A stretch of 64,000 nucleotides of DNA from Phyllobacterium zundukense (GTDB taxonomy: Bacteria > Pseudomonadota > Alphaproteobacteria > Rhizobiales > Rhizobiaceae). Each line of letters starts with the position of its first letter. The first letter of the stretch is position 1. This document shows positions 27,383 to 36,720 of this stretch, piece after piece. Under the pieces are notes generated by a model, which ran no database searches, had not been told where the DNA came from, and saw only the letters and a program-made list of their open reading frames with translations. The translations under genes and the position numbers were made by a program. The stretch lies in contig NZ_CP104971.1 of assembly GCF_025452195.1 (NCBI RefSeq), positions 372,001 through 436,000 on the forward strand. The letters run 5' to 3'.

Positions 27383-28522
27383 TCAAGGCTTTTTCAACAG
27401 CGATTTGGCTTCCTTGATACCCAGAGCCTCCGGTCGGGAACAGCTTGTCTTGATATCGATGAACCTCTTTTCTTCGCCGGAACGAAGGATGGACGTCATA
27501 ACGTCGACGCCGTGCAATGCCCGCTCCAGTGAGCAGCGTATGTCGCGACCCGCAAGAAGAGCGGCGGCCATATCGGCAAGTCCGGCAGTGCGGTAATTAG
27601 CCATCATGCCCGCGGGGTGCTTCTGATTGGGTGTACCAAAAGGATGCGCCCAGGCCTTGACCGGTTTCGCCTTCTTTCCCGGTTTTGCCAGTTTGACCTC
27701 TCCGCCAAAGAAGTTCGGATCGGGTAGGAAAATCGAGCCGTCAGTACCGTAGAGTTCCATATTGGGATGGTGATGAGCCCACACGTCCCAACTGGCAGAC
27801 AGGGTGACCGAAGCGCCACTTTCAAACTCCAATAGGGCTTGAACAGTTGTCGGCGTTGTTACCTTGATCGTCTCGCCCCGACGTGGCTCGCTCGATATGG
27901 TGCGCGTTGGCGTGGCCATCGATGTCAGCGCCGCAACACGCCTGACCGGACCGATGAGGTTGATCAGATTGGCAATATAGTAAGGGCCAAGATCGAGAAT
28001 CGGCCCACCGCCTGGACGAAAGAAGAAATCCGGATTGGGATGCCAGTGTTCCATGCCATGGCTGAGAACGTGGGCCGTGCCGGAGGTAATCGTTCCGAGC
28101 TGTCCATCGTCGACGAGCTTGCGGGCAAGCTGGTGCGCGCCGCCGAGATAAGTGTCCGGAGCGCATCCGGCTTTCAGGCTTTTCTTTGTGGCGAGCTTTT
28201 GAAGCTCAAGTCCGTCTTTTAAGGAGAGCGTCAGCGGCTTTTCCGAATAAAGATGTTTGCCGGCCGACAGGATCTGCTTCGATACGTCGAAATGCGCGTC
28301 CGGGACCGTCAGGTTGACGACCAGATCGATGTCGTCGCTGGCAAGCAGACCATCAATAGTACGCGCCTCGGTTCCGTATTCGGAAGCGCGAGCAGTGGCT
28401 GCGGTGTAGTTGATGTCGGCGATGGCGCGGATTTCAATGCCCTTGAAGAGTGGGGCTAGTCGCAAATAGGTCGCTGAGATATTGCCGGCACCAATGATGC
28501 CGATGCCTAGTGTCTTGGCCAT
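27383..28522 (-). CDS. Gfo/Idh/MocA family sugar dehydrogenase
   Basis: 379 residues. The N-terminal NAD(P)-binding motif GIGIIGAGNISATYL (6-20) is followed by EKP (YSEKPLTLSL), the conserved catalytic lysine region, and a GFO/IDH/MocA C-terminal domain. These enzymes oxidise or reduce sugars, inositols or their derivatives. It is the final gene of a LacI-controlled importer operon, 14 nt after the TIM-barrel gene. The pair is common in inositol- and keto-sugar pathways, so the imported compound is probably an unusual sugar or polyol. Confidence 0.83.
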   Translation of the reverse strand: MAKTLGIGIIGAGNISATYLRLAPLFKGIEIRAIADINYTAATARASEYGTEARTIDGLLASDDIDLVVNLTVPDAHFDVSKQILSAGKHLYSEKPLTLSLKDGLELQKLATKKSLKAGCAPDTYLGGAHQLARKLVDDGQLGTITSGTAHVLSHGMEHWHPNPDFFFRPGGGPILDLGPYYIANLINLIGPVRRVAALTSMATPTRTISSEPRRGETIKVTTPTTVQALLEFESGASVTLSASWDVWAHHHPNMELYGTDGSIFLPDPNFFGGEVKLAKPGKKAKPVKAWAHPFGTPNQKHPAGMMANYRTAGLADMAAALLAGRDIRCSLERALHGVDVMTSILRSGEEKRFIDIKTSCSRPEALGIKEAKSLLKKP

Positions 28523-28536
28523 GTTGCTGTCTTTCT

Positions 28537-29283
28537 TCAGAATGCTTTCACGGTTGCGATCGAACGGCGGGCAAACCGTTCATCGTCCGACGGGTTGTCA
28601 TGTTCCATGATGAAGTACTTCACCGGCGTATCTCTGAGCGCCGACGTCAGGGCCTTCCAGTCGACAGTTCCGTACCCAACGTCAGCCCAACCATCCTCAT
28701 TGGTATTCTGGCCTTGAGCAGCGATGTCCTTGACATGCACGGCAGTAATCCGTGAGGCGTGGTCCTCGATCCACTGGAATGGGTCCGCTCCGCCCCGGAT
28801 GATCCAGGCAATGTCGGCTTCCCAGGAGATGCTCGGAGCTGCGTCGAAGATGAGCCGCTGCGGAATCGAACCATCGGCGAGTGCCTTGAACTCAAAATCG
28901 TGATTATGCCAGCCGAACACATATCCAGCCTTGCTGTACGTGGCATGGGCAGCTTCAAGCCGCTCTCCGAAGGCGGACCAGCCCGCCGCATCGGTAGGCC
29001 GCAGGTCCACAGCGAGATGTGGGCAATAGATTGCCTTCATGCCGAGCGTTCCAGCAATGTCGAGAACCTTTTGCTCTTCCTGTTCAAGAAGATCGATACT
29101 GAAATGACCCGAAGGCATGGTCAGGTTGTGGGCGTCAAGGGCAGCCTTGGTGGCTGCGGCGTCTCCGTAGACAGCGCCATAGCCTTCGACCTGCACATAA
29201 CCATTACGCTGCAACATTTCGAGCGTCTGGTCGAGCGGCGGAAAATTGCGGGAGCTGTAGAGCTGATAGGAAAAGTCGGTCAC
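28537..29283 (-). CDS. Sugar phosphate isomerase/epimerase-type TIM-barrel protein
   Basis: 248 residues of the xylose isomerase-like superfamily. Metal-site segments FGWHNHDFEFK, SWEADIAWI, VHVKDIA and MEHDNPSDD are visible. Such proteins often interconvert keto-sugars or dehydrate inosose when paired with a Gfo/Idh/MocA dehydrogenase, as here. It starts 27 nt after the ATPase gene. Confidence 0.8.
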   Translation of the reverse strand: MTDFSYQLYSSRNFPPLDQTLEMLQRNGYVQVEGYGAVYGDAAATKAALDAHNLTMPSGHFSIDLLEQEEQKVLDIAGTLGMKAIYCPHLAVDLRPTDAAGWSAFGERLEAAHATYSKAGYVFGWHNHDFEFKALADGSIPQRLIFDAAPSISWEADIAWIIRGGADPFQWIEDHASRITAVHVKDIAAQGQNTNEDGWADVGYGTVDWKALTSALRDTPVKYFIMEHDNPSDDERFARRSIATVKAF

Positions 29284-29310
29284 TGCATTTCTCCATGATG
29301 CTTGGGAAGG

Positions 29311-30408
29311 TTAAAGGCGATTTTCGGTCCCGGCGTCGAAGAGTGAGGCCATGGCGGGATTGAATGTCAGGAATACCTTTTCACCGGGCTGGTAGCGCCT
29401 GCCGGAATCGACGCGAACCGAGATGGCTTTTCCTGCAGCCTTCAACCAGACGAGACTGTCGGCGCCCATTGGCTCGTCGAGATCCACGACTGCTTCGCAC
29501 GACCGACCGGCTGGACCGGGCTGGTCACTGATAGCGATGTGTTCCGGTCGAAAGCCGAAAATGACGGAATGCCCGGGCGCCAAAATTTGTTGCGCTTCAT
29601 ACCCTGCAAGCGAAATATCAAGATCGCTCGCCTTGAACGCCGGCGAACCTTCCGGCCCGGTGATCTCACCTTTAAGGAAATTCATGGCGGGTGAGCCGAT
29701 GAAGCTTGCGACAAAGAGGTTGCGCGGCTTGTTATAGATCGTCAGCGGATCATCAAGCTGCTGAATCAGACCGCCTTTCATGACGGCAATGCGATCCGCC
29801 AAGGTCAAGGCCTCGATCTGGTCATGGGTGACGTAGATCATTGTATTGGCAAGCTTGTGGTGCAGCCGCTTAATCTCGACGCGTAATTCTGAGCGCAACT
29901 TGGCATCGAGGTTGGAAAGTGGTTCGTCGAACAGAAAAACGTCGACGTCGCGAACGAGCGCGCGGCCGATGGCAACGCGCTGCCGCTGACCACCGGAAAG
30001 CTCGGCGGGCTTACGTCGCAGCAGCGGGCCGATCTGCAGGATTTCGGCCGCATGGGCGATGCGTTTCTGGATTTCCGCAGCAGGCAGACCAGCCACGCGC
30101 AGCCCGAATGAAAGGTTCTTCTCGACAGTCATTTGCGGGTAGAGCGCATAGGACTGGAACACCATGCCAATGCCGCGATCCTTGGGCTCTTCCCAGGTCA
30201 CATTCTTGCCCTTGATGAAAATTTGTCCGTCGGAGATTTCGAGAAGGCCGGCGATGCAATTGAGCAGAGTGGATTTTCCGCAACCAGACGGCCCGAGAAG
30301 CACGAGGAACTCGCCATCCGCGACCTCAATATTGAGGTTTTGCAAAACGCTGATCGAGCCGAAATTGAGCGAAAGATCCTTGATTGAAACACTGTGCACT
30401 GAGGTCAC
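29311..30408 (-). CDS. CUT1 sugar ABC transporter ATP-binding protein
   Basis: 365 residues of the MalK/UgpC/MsmK type: Walker [10 protein letters not shown] near residues 38-46, signature LSGGQRQ, Walker [17 protein letters not shown], then a TOBE-like C-domain with FGFRPEHI. Its ATG overlaps the permease stop upstream by 4 nt. It powers the 30405-32209 permease pair. Confidence 0.86.
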   Translation of the reverse strand: MTSVHSVSIKDLSLNFGSISVLQNLNIEVADGEFLVLLGPSGCGKSTLLNCIAGLLEISDGQIFIKGKNVTWEEPKDRGIGMVFQSYALYPQMTVEKNLSFGLRVAGLPAAEIQKRIAHAAEILQIGPLLRRKPAELSGGQRQRVAIGRALVRDVDVFLFDEPLSNLDAKLRSELRVEIKRLHHKLANTMIYVTHDQIEALTLADRIAVMKGGLIQQLDDPLTIYNKPRNLFVASFIGSPAMNFLKGEITGPEGSPAFKASDLDISLAGYEAQQILAPGHSVIFGFRPEHIAISDQPGPAGRSCEAVVDLDEPMGADSLVWLKAAGKAISVRVDSGRRYQPGEKVFLTFNPAMASLFDAGTENRL

Positions 30409-31304
30409 CCTTTTACGGCGCCAGCGGCGATGCCTCTGACGAAATACTTGCCTGAAAAGAAATAGACGAGGAGCGGCACCGCACCGGTGAGAATGGTCGC
30501 GGCCATGTTGACGTTGTATTCCTTCACCCCTTGAGTGGAATTGACGATGTTGTTGAGCTGCACTGTCATCGGGAAATTCTTGGTGCCAGCGAAGATCACG
30601 CCGAACAGGAAGTCATTCCAGATGCCGGTCACCTGCAGGATGACAGCCACCACGAATATGGGTAGAGACATCGGCAGCATGATCTGCAGAAAGATGCGCC
30701 AGAAGCCCGCGCCATCCACGCGCGCAGCCTTGAAGAGTTCCGGTGGCAGCGAAACGAAATAATTGCGGAAAAGCAGGGTAAGGATAGGCATTCCGAAGAT
30801 TGTGTGAATGACGATGACGCCGGTCAGCGTACCGAAGATACCGAGGTTTCGTGTAATGATCACCAGGGGGTAGAGCATCACCTGATAGGGAATGAAGGCA
30901 CCGAAAATGAGGGTTGTGAAGAACAGCTCAGAGCCTTTGAAGCGCCAGTTGGACAACGCGTAGCCATTTACCGATGCAATGATGATCGAGAAGATCACAC
31001 TTGGGACCAGAATCTTCATCGAGTTGAAGAAGCCGACCTTGATCCCTTCGCAGTAAAGGCCCGTGCACGCACTGTTCCAGGCCGTCGCCCAAGGTTGGAA
31101 GGTGACCTCGACGGGCGGAGAGAAAATGTTGCCCAGTCGTATCTCGGGCATACCCTTCAGTGAAGTCATGACCATCACATAGAGGGGAATGAGGTAGTAG
31201 ATGGCGGCAACAAGGAGCACTGAATAAATCATGATCGATGCGGGCGACAGGAAGCGCTTGGGCCGACCTCCGCGTGGTTCGGCATTAGGGAGGTTTGAGC
31301 TCAT
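30405..31304 (-). CDS. CUT1 sugar ABC transporter permease (MalG type)
   Basis: 299 residues. The N-terminal about 25 residues are cytoplasmic and basic. Membrane segments follow, with the coupling loop LPPELFKAARVDGAGFWRIF and a C-terminus KYFVRGIAAGAVKG that is typical of MalG-like permeases. A long extracytoplasmic loop contains two cysteines (NSACTGLYCEG). Four-base overlaps link it to both neighbours. Confidence 0.85.
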   Translation of the reverse strand: MSSNLPNAEPRGGRPKRFLSPASIMIYSVLLVAAIYYLIPLYVMVMTSLKGMPEIRLGNIFSPPVEVTFQPWATAWNSACTGLYCEGIKVGFFNSMKILVPSVIFSIIIASVNGYALSNWRFKGSELFFTTLIFGAFIPYQVMLYPLVIITRNLGIFGTLTGVIVIHTIFGMPILTLLFRNYFVSLPPELFKAARVDGAGFWRIFLQIMLPMSLPIFVVAVILQVTGIWNDFLFGVIFAGTKNFPMTVQLNNIVNSTQGVKEYNVNMAATILTGAVPLLVYFFSGKYFVRGIAAGAVKG

Positions 31305-32209
31305 TTCGAGGTCTCTCCTTTGCGATGCCGGGGCCGGAATTCCAGTAGCGCCCAGGGCACGAGGATGATCAGCACTGTGGTGAGCATTATCGTCGAGGCG
31401 GCAAGACCCTGACCCAGATTGCCGCGCGAGAACATCAGGTCGTAGACGTATTTCGCGGGAACCTCCGAGGAAATGCCCGGCCCGCCATTTGTCAGGGCGA
31501 CGACGAGATCATAGACCTTGACGATAGTGGCGGAAATGATGACGAGCGTGGTGATGAAGACCGGTCGCATCATCGGAATGATGATAAAAAGATAAGTTTT
31601 CCACGCCGGTATTCCGTCAACCCGTGCTGCTTTCCAGATTTCATCGTCAATGTTGCGCAGACCTGCGAGCATCAGTGCCATGACAAGGCCCGTGCCTTGC
31701 CACAGACCCGCAATCACAATGGCATAGATGGTAAAACGGCCATCGGTCAGGATAGGGAAATTGAAGGTTTCAAAACCGAGGTCCCGAACGACCTTCTGCA
31801 CGCCATAGGCCGGGGTAAGTATCCATTGCCAGACCAGGCCGGTGACGATGAATGACAGTGCGTGCGGGTAGAGGAATATCGTGCGGAAGGTATTTTCGAA
31901 ACGGATTTTCTGATCCATCAGTGCGGCGAGGATAAATCCGAGCACCAGCGAAAAACTCAAGGACAAAACCCCGAAGATGGCGAGGTTCTTCAGGGAAACG
32001 GTCCAGCGCGACGTCCGGAAAAGCCGCACATACTGATCCATCCCGACGAAATCCAGCGTTGGCAGAGACCGCGAGGATGTGAAGGAATAAACGACGGTCC
32101 ATACCGTGCAGCCAATAAAGACAACAAGCACCGTCAGGATCATTGGCACCGCCGCGATCTTCGCGTTCAGATTACGTAGGGGGGCAAACGGGCGCTGGCT
32201 CCCAGCCAT
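31301..32209 (-). CDS. CUT1 sugar ABC transporter permease (MalF type)
   Basis: 302 residues from ATG 32209 (MAGSQRPFAPLRNLNAKIAA). GGAG 6 nt upstream supports it, while ATG 32221 and the longer frame to 32257 lack a spaced ribosome site. Membrane segments and the coupling loop EIWKAARVDGIPAWKTYLFI are visible. It is the second gene of the operon, after a 71-nt gap that holds a hairpin. Confidence 0.83.
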   Translation of the reverse strand: MAGSQRPFAPLRNLNAKIAAVPMILTVLVVFIGCTVWTVVYSFTSSRSLPTLDFVGMDQYVRLFRTSRWTVSLKNLAIFGVLSLSFSLVLGFILAALMDQKIRFENTFRTIFLYPHALSFIVTGLVWQWILTPAYGVQKVVRDLGFETFNFPILTDGRFTIYAIVIAGLWQGTGLVMALMLAGLRNIDDEIWKAARVDGIPAWKTYLFIIIPMMRPVFITTLVIISATIVKVYDLVVALTNGGPGISSEVPAKYVYDLMFSRGNLGQGLAASTIMLTTVLIILVPWALLEFRPRHRKGETSK

Positions 32210-32232
32210 CGAAGTCTCCATTCCTGTCACTG

Positions 32233-32258
32233 GATGCCGGACCCAACAGGTCGGCATC
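32233..32258 (-). terminator. Hairpin between sugar-binding-protein and permease genes
   Basis: GATGCCGGACC (32233-32243) pairs with GGTCGGCATC (32249-32258) as a 10-bp stem with one bulged base and a 5-nt loop, 22 nt after the binding-protein stop. It matches the position of the hairpins in the other importer operons here and probably sets the binding-protein to permease ratio. Confidence 0.5.
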
Positions 32259-32280
32259 GCTGCTACGGTGGTTGTTCGAG

Positions 32281-33525
32281 TTATTTGGCTTCGCCGATGA
32301 TCTCGACGTAGCGCGCCTGCGCGTCCTCGACGGTCATGTTCTTGTCGGCGAAGAACTCCGTCATCAGATCTTCGATCTGGCCTTGCGAATCGGAGGAGAA
32401 CGCTTGCTCATATGAAGGCAGCACATTGTTGCTGTCCGCCAATATCTTGATGCCCTTTTGCATGCATGCATTGGCCGTCTGCATGTCGACGTCCCCACGG
32501 ATCGGCAGCGAGCCCTTGGCGAGATTGAATGCAACCTGCGTCTCCTTGGAGACAAGCATGCTCGCAAGCTTCAGCTGGGCCTTGGTAACTTCCGGATTCT
32601 GGTTCTTCGGAAAATAGAAGGCGTCACCTCCTGTATCGAGGGCCGGATGAACACCGAGGCCCGGAAGACAGTCATAATCAGTGCCCGCAACCTTTCCAGC
32701 CACGCCAAATTCACCCTGTGCCCAGTCGCCCATGATCTGGCCGCCGGCTTTGCCGGTAAGAACAAGTGATGTCGCTTCATTCCACTGCCGTCCGACGTAG
32801 CCGGGGTCGGCAAGGTCTCGTGCATTGGCGAAAGCTTGCCAAACCGCTTTCATCTCGGGGCTGCCAGCGGCTTCGGTACTCTTTTCATCCACTATCTTGA
32901 GATAGAGCTCCTTGCCGCCAAGGTTGGCCAGCATCACGCGGAATACGCCGTCGATCTGCCAAGCATCGCCGGTCGCAAGCGGGATGATGCCTTTTTCCTT
33001 TAGCTTGGGTGCTGCAGCGACAAATTCGTTCCAGTTTGTAGGAACTGCAGCGCCGACTTCCTTGAACGTGTTGGGATTGATCCACATCCATTGCCAGGAG
33101 TGAATATTGACCGGAACGCAATAAATCTTGCCCTCATATTTGCAGGCATCGAGCAGCTTGGCGGGGCGAATAAAATCGGCCCAGCCTTCCTTGGTGGCAA
33201 GCTCGGTCAGGTCGGTCATCAAACCGGCCTTGACCAGATCTTCGGCATCGCGACCGGTATTCAACTGGGTGGCACCCATTGGATTTCCGCCAAGAATACG
33301 GCTGACGATGATTGGGCGGGCTGTGCTGCCGCTGCCGGCGATCGCGCCGTCCACCCATTTGTCGCCACCTAACTTGTCGTAAGATTCGGCGAGAACCTTG
33401 GCGGCTGCCGCTTCACCACCAGAAGTCCACCAGTGGGTTACTTCAAGGTCAGCGGCACTGGCCGGGTTGGCGGCGAAAAGAAATGTAGACGTAGCAAGCG
33501 CGGTCAAGACAGAACGGTAACGCAT
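32281..33525 (-). CDS. Periplasmic sugar-binding protein, CUT1 family (SBP_bac_1)
   Basis: 414 residues. The signal peptide (about 1-24, ending NPASA) is followed by ADLEVTHWWTSGGEAAAAKV, typical of sugar-binding proteins of the CUT1 family. Ribosome site GGGAGG precedes ATG. It is the first gene of a six-gene operon (binding protein, two permeases, ATPase, isomerase, dehydrogenase) divergent from a LacI-type repressor. Confidence 0.86.
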   Translation of the reverse strand: MRYRSVLTALATSTFLFAANPASAADLEVTHWWTSGGEAAAAKVLAESYDKLGGDKWVDGAIAGSGSTARPIIVSRILGGNPMGATQLNTGRDAEDLVKAGLMTDLTELATKEGWADFIRPAKLLDACKYEGKIYCVPVNIHSWQWMWINPNTFKEVGAAVPTNWNEFVAAAPKLKEKGIIPLATGDAWQIDGVFRVMLANLGGKELYLKIVDEKSTEAAGSPEMKAVWQAFANARDLADPGYVGRQWNEATSLVLTGKAGGQIMGDWAQGEFGVAGKVAGTDYDCLPGLGVHPALDTGGDAFYFPKNQNPEVTKAQLKLASMLVSKETQVAFNLAKGSLPIRGDVDMQTANACMQKGIKILADSNNVLPSYEQAFSSDSQGQIEDLMTEFFADKNMTVEDAQARYVEIIGEAK

Positions 33526-33541
33526 CGTAATCCTCCCAAAT

Positions 33542-33780
33542 CTGAAACGTTACAGGTAGGCTAGTGTAAAGCGCCATCAAGTGCAATCACCGAAACCCAA
33601 TTTTTTCGAAATTGATGTGACGGGTTTTGTCAATCTGCCAGATAATCTTGCAAATTCAGGGAAATAGACAATTGTGACTACTGGGTGTGATTGCCAAGTA
33701 GCGCCAATATCGTCTAGGATCACGTTGTGACAGCAGTTAGAAAGTTTCGAGTTGCGGTATTTTTGTAAAACGATACAGGT
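33542..33780. promoter_or_regulatory. Pair of candidate LacI operators in the divergent region
   Basis: The 288-nt gap 33526-33813 has no gene. Two 16-nt sites, CTGAAACGTTACAGGT (33542-33557) and GTAAAACGATACAGGT (33765-33780), agree at 13 of 16 positions. The first is a near-palindrome around a central CG, the hallmark of LacI-family operators. One lies 16 nt before the binding-protein gene and the other 33 nt before the regulator gene, so one repressor could control both directions, perhaps by looping. Confidence 0.6.
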
Positions 33781-33813
33781 TTCATCGAAGAAAGGCTTGA
33801 AGGCCAATTGAAT

Positions 33814-34872
33814 ATGAAGACGACAGAACGCGATCAGAAGGCGGTAATCGATGCAGCCGGGCCCGTTGAAGGCGAGCGGCCGACGTTGAAGACGATTGCC
33901 TTCATGGCGGGGCTTGGTGTCACCACTGTTTCGCGCGCGCTCAAGGATGCACCCGAAATTGGCCAGGCGACCAAGAATCGTGTTCAGCTGATCGCCAAGC
34001 AGATTGGATACAGGCCGAACCGTGCCGGTGTGCGTCTTCGTACCGGCAAGACCAATGTCATCAGCCTCGTGCTCAATGCCCAGTCAGAGATCATGGGGCT
34101 CACCTCCAACATGGTTTATGGAATTTCCGAAGTGCTTTCGGAGACGCCCTACCATCTGACAGTCACGCCTTATTCGGTGAAAAATGACCCGATGCAGCCT
34201 ATACGCTACATTGTCGAAACGGGCTCTGCGGACGGGATCATCATGTCGCGTACGGAGCCGAATGATGCGCGCGTCCGCTACCTCACCGAACATGGCATTC
34301 CGTTCGCGACGCACGGCCGGACAGAAATGGGGATCGAGCATCCGTTCCATGATTTTGACAACGAGGCCTTCGCCTATCTTTCGGTGAAAAGTTTGCTGGC
34401 AAAGGGGCGTCGCAGGATCGCCATGCTTGCGGGCCCGTCACCTTCGGTCACCTATTACCGGCACCTCGATCGGGGTTTCTCGCGTGCTGTGGAGGAGGGA
34501 GGCGCGAGTACGATTGCTGTGTCCGATATTGATGTCGATACCTCGCTCGGCCGTATCCGGAACCGGATGGAGGAGATCATGTCGACCCCAAACCGCCCCG
34601 ACGGCATTGTCTGCTGCAGTGGCAGCGCGGCCATTGCGCTGGTTGCTGGTATTGAAGCTGCCGGACTGAAGATTGGCGAGGATGTTGACCTTGTCTCGAA
34701 GCAGTCGACCGATGTGCTGCAATGGTTCCGTCCGCAGATCATCGTGTTCAATGAGGATGTTCGCCATGCCGGACGTGAACTGGCGCGAGCAGTGTTGCGA
34801 AGGATAGCCGGGGTCGATGCGCGAGAATTGCAGAGTCTCAGCTACCCTGATGAACACGAACCGCGCTCGTGA
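33814..34872 (+). CDS. LacI family transcriptional regulator
   Basis: About 352 residues. The LacI HTH is TLKTIAFMAGLGVTTVSRALKDAPEI (about residues 24-49), here after an unusually long 23-residue lead, followed by the periplasmic-binding-protein-like ligand domain. The ATG at 33814 is used; TTG at 33808 is also in frame and lies 4 nt after GAAGG, so the start is uncertain by two codons. It is divergent from the sugar importer operon and should repress it until an inducer sugar binds. Confidence 0.84.
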   Translation: MKTTERDQKAVIDAAGPVEGERPTLKTIAFMAGLGVTTVSRALKDAPEIGQATKNRVQLIAKQIGYRPNRAGVRLRTGKTNVISLVLNAQSEIMGLTSNMVYGISEVLSETPYHLTVTPYSVKNDPMQPIRYIVETGSADGIIMSRTEPNDARVRYLTEHGIPFATHGRTEMGIEHPFHDFDNEAFAYLSVKSLLAKGRRRIAMLAGPSPSVTYYRHLDRGFSRAVEEGGASTIAVSDIDVDTSLGRIRNRMEEIMSTPNRPDGIVCCSGSAAIALVAGIEAAGLKIGEDVDLVSKQSTDVLQWFRPQIIVFNEDVRHAGRELARAVLRRIAGVDARELQSLSYPDEHEPRS

Positions 34873-34887
34873 AGTGGTCAGGGATCG

Positions 34888-35745
34888 TTAGGCCTCTTCG
34901 AGGCACAGCTCAAATGTTATGCACACGGGGTTTTCACCGCGAAGGAGTTCCCCGCGTGTGATATTGCCCTGGGTGTCGACCATAACGATATCGACACGTG
35001 TTCCGGCTGACTGGCGTGTGACGAAGCCTTGGGTGACGAAGACTTCGGTTGCGATATCGTCTACTTTTGAACCGTCCGCATAGCGTGCGCCGATCAGGCT
35101 GCCTATGCCGCCGCGCAATTTTGCTGCGGCGAAGTCATGTTTCCGGCAGATATCCTCCAGGGCAATGATGAGGTCCTCATTTGGACCAACACGCGCGATC
35201 ACAGTGCGCGGACCATTGTTGGCGGTGATCGCCGCTTTTGAAGGTACCGGATGAAAGAGCGTGAAGGCGGTCTCTTCATCGGGCTCCGATACCATTCGCA
35301 CGTCCTCGACACCCCAGGCAATTGCATGAATGGGCCGGCTGATGATCGCTTCATGCGGCAGGACATGGCCGGCACCACGCTTGCCGTCGTGCTCGGTCCA
35401 GATGGCATGGCAATGGATAAAAGGAGCGCCGTCACGCTCGCCAAAGGTAACATTACCGTTCTCAAGCCGCGTTTCGCCGGCCGGTGAGAATATGTCGCTG
35501 TACCAGGCAGCATGATGCCCGTCCGTCGCAAGAGCCGGCATAAGATAGTGGAATGGATTGAAAGCTCCGCCATCAAGAACAAGTGAAGCCGCTGTGACGC
35601 CGGACGCCTGAAGCGGCCGGGCAATGGCATCATTTATGCTTTGGCCAGGTTCAAGAGTGAATTCCAGCCTTCGGCCGACGCCCTCAAAACTCTCGAAGCG
35701 TTTTAAGCGCGGAGGTCCAGGTTGCCGCAGAAATCGTTCCGACAC
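34888..35745 (-). CDS. Tandem PPC-domain (DUF296) protein
   Basis: 285 residues from GTG 35745 (MSERFLRQPGPPRLKRFESF). Two PPC-like domains can be traced. The first spans about residues 30-150 and includes FIHCHAIW with metal-type histidines; the second spans about 160-280 and includes AAKLRGGIGSLIGARYADG. PPC domains occur as trimers, and single-domain versions bind DNA in plants or are uncharacterised in bacteria. The function is unknown. It is convergent with the LacI gene and divergent from the IclR/acyl-CoA synthetase pair, with shared palindromes between. Confidence 0.7.
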   Translation of the reverse strand: MSERFLRQPGPPRLKRFESFEGVGRRLEFTLEPGQSINDAIARPLQASGVTAASLVLDGGAFNPFHYLMPALATDGHHAAWYSDIFSPAGETRLENGNVTFGERDGAPFIHCHAIWTEHDGKRGAGHVLPHEAIISRPIHAIAWGVEDVRMVSEPDEETAFTLFHPVPSKAAITANNGPRTVIARVGPNEDLIIALEDICRKHDFAAAKLRGGIGSLIGARYADGSKVDDIATEVFVTQGFVTRQSAGTRVDIVMVDTQGNITRGELLRGENPVCITFELCLEEA

Positions 35746-35817
35746 CAGTCACCGCCAAAGCCGTCGCAGGATGAGCAGCATATTATGAACTCCAAATTCG
35801 GTTTACCGGCCGTTGAG

Positions 35818-35864
35818 TTGTGGCATAGTTCCACAAATGAACGAAATGATCCACGATGTGGATC
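35818..35864. promoter_or_regulatory. Two perfect palindromes, candidate IclR operators
   Basis: TTGTGG-N7-CCACAA (35818-35836) and GATCCAC-GAT-GTGGATC (35848-35864) lie just upstream of the IclR gene ATG (35881) and 73 nt beyond the PPC gene start. Both share a TGTGG/CCACA core, and their centres are about 29 bp, near three helical turns, apart. IclR-family proteins bind paired palindromes of this size; assignment to this regulator is inferred. Confidence 0.65.
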
Positions 35865-35880
35865 AATAAGAGGAAATGGG

Positions 35881-36720
35881 ATGGAGCAAGAGGTCAGGCC
35901 GACTACGGTTCTCAATGGTTCGCAAAGCGTTGACAGGGCGCTTGGACTGTTGAGCCTTGTCAGCTACTCCGGCGACGACGGCAGCACGTTGACTGATATC
36001 GTGGAACAAAGCGGTCTCAACAAACCCACGGCGCGCCGTTTGCTTCTGGCGCTCATACGCTCTGGCCTCCTGGAACAGGACCCTGTGACCCGACGATACT
36101 ATCTCGGTCAGGAAGCTTACGTACTTGGCACTCTCGCAACACGGCGCTATGGCCTTCTACAAATCTCCCGCGACAGCCTTGGTTTTCTGTCGGCCAAAAC
36201 ACAGGACACCAGCTTCCTTTCTATCCAGCGCGATAGCTACGCCGTTTGTCTGCATCGCGAGGAAGGCACCTATCCGATTCGCACCCATGCATTACAGGCT
36301 GGCTATCGCCATCCCTTGGGTGTGGGCGCCGGGTCACTGGCGATTCTGGCCGCGATGCCGGATGACGAGATTGAAGCTATTTTAGCGACGAATGAAGCCG
36401 CGCTCCTGGCCGAGTATCCGAACCTTTATCCCGACCGCATTCGCGCTGACATTGTGACAGCCCGCGAAAACGGCTTCGCCCTTAATCCCGGGCTTATCCT
36501 TACAAATTCATGGGGCATTGGTCTCGCTATTCGCTATCCGGATGGACGACCAGCCGGCGCCCTCAGCATTGCAGCCATTGACAGCCGCATGCAGCCTTCA
36601 CGTCAAACGGAACTCGCTGCTTTGATGCAAGGTGAGACGAGAAAAATCGAAGCGCGGCTGGCCCATCTTCAACCCAATGAGCGGTCAAGACGGGCGCCGG
36701 CTCCAAAGGTGGTGACATGA
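35881..36720 (+). CDS. IclR family transcriptional regulator
   Basis: 279 residues from ATG 35881 (MEQEVRPTTVLNGSQSVDRA), with AAGAGGAAA upstream; the longer frame from 35722 would pass through the palindromes. The winged HTH spans about 12-75 (SVDRALGLLSLVS, then GLNKPTARRLLLALIRSGLL) and the IclR effector domain follows. Its TGA overlaps the acyl-CoA synthetase ATG, so the two are one transcript. IclR proteins usually sense small carboxylic acids, which fits an acid-CoA ligase partner. Confidence 0.86.
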   Translation: MEQEVRPTTVLNGSQSVDRALGLLSLVSYSGDDGSTLTDIVEQSGLNKPTARRLLLALIRSGLLEQDPVTRRYYLGQEAYVLGTLATRRYGLLQISRDSLGFLSAKTQDTSFLSIQRDSYAVCLHREEGTYPIRTHALQAGYRHPLGVGAGSLAILAAMPDDEIEAILATNEAALLAEYPNLYPDRIRADIVTARENGFALNPGLILTNSWGIGLAIRYPDGRPAGALSIAAIDSRMQPSRQTELAALMQGETRKIEARLAHLQPNERSRRAPAPKVVT

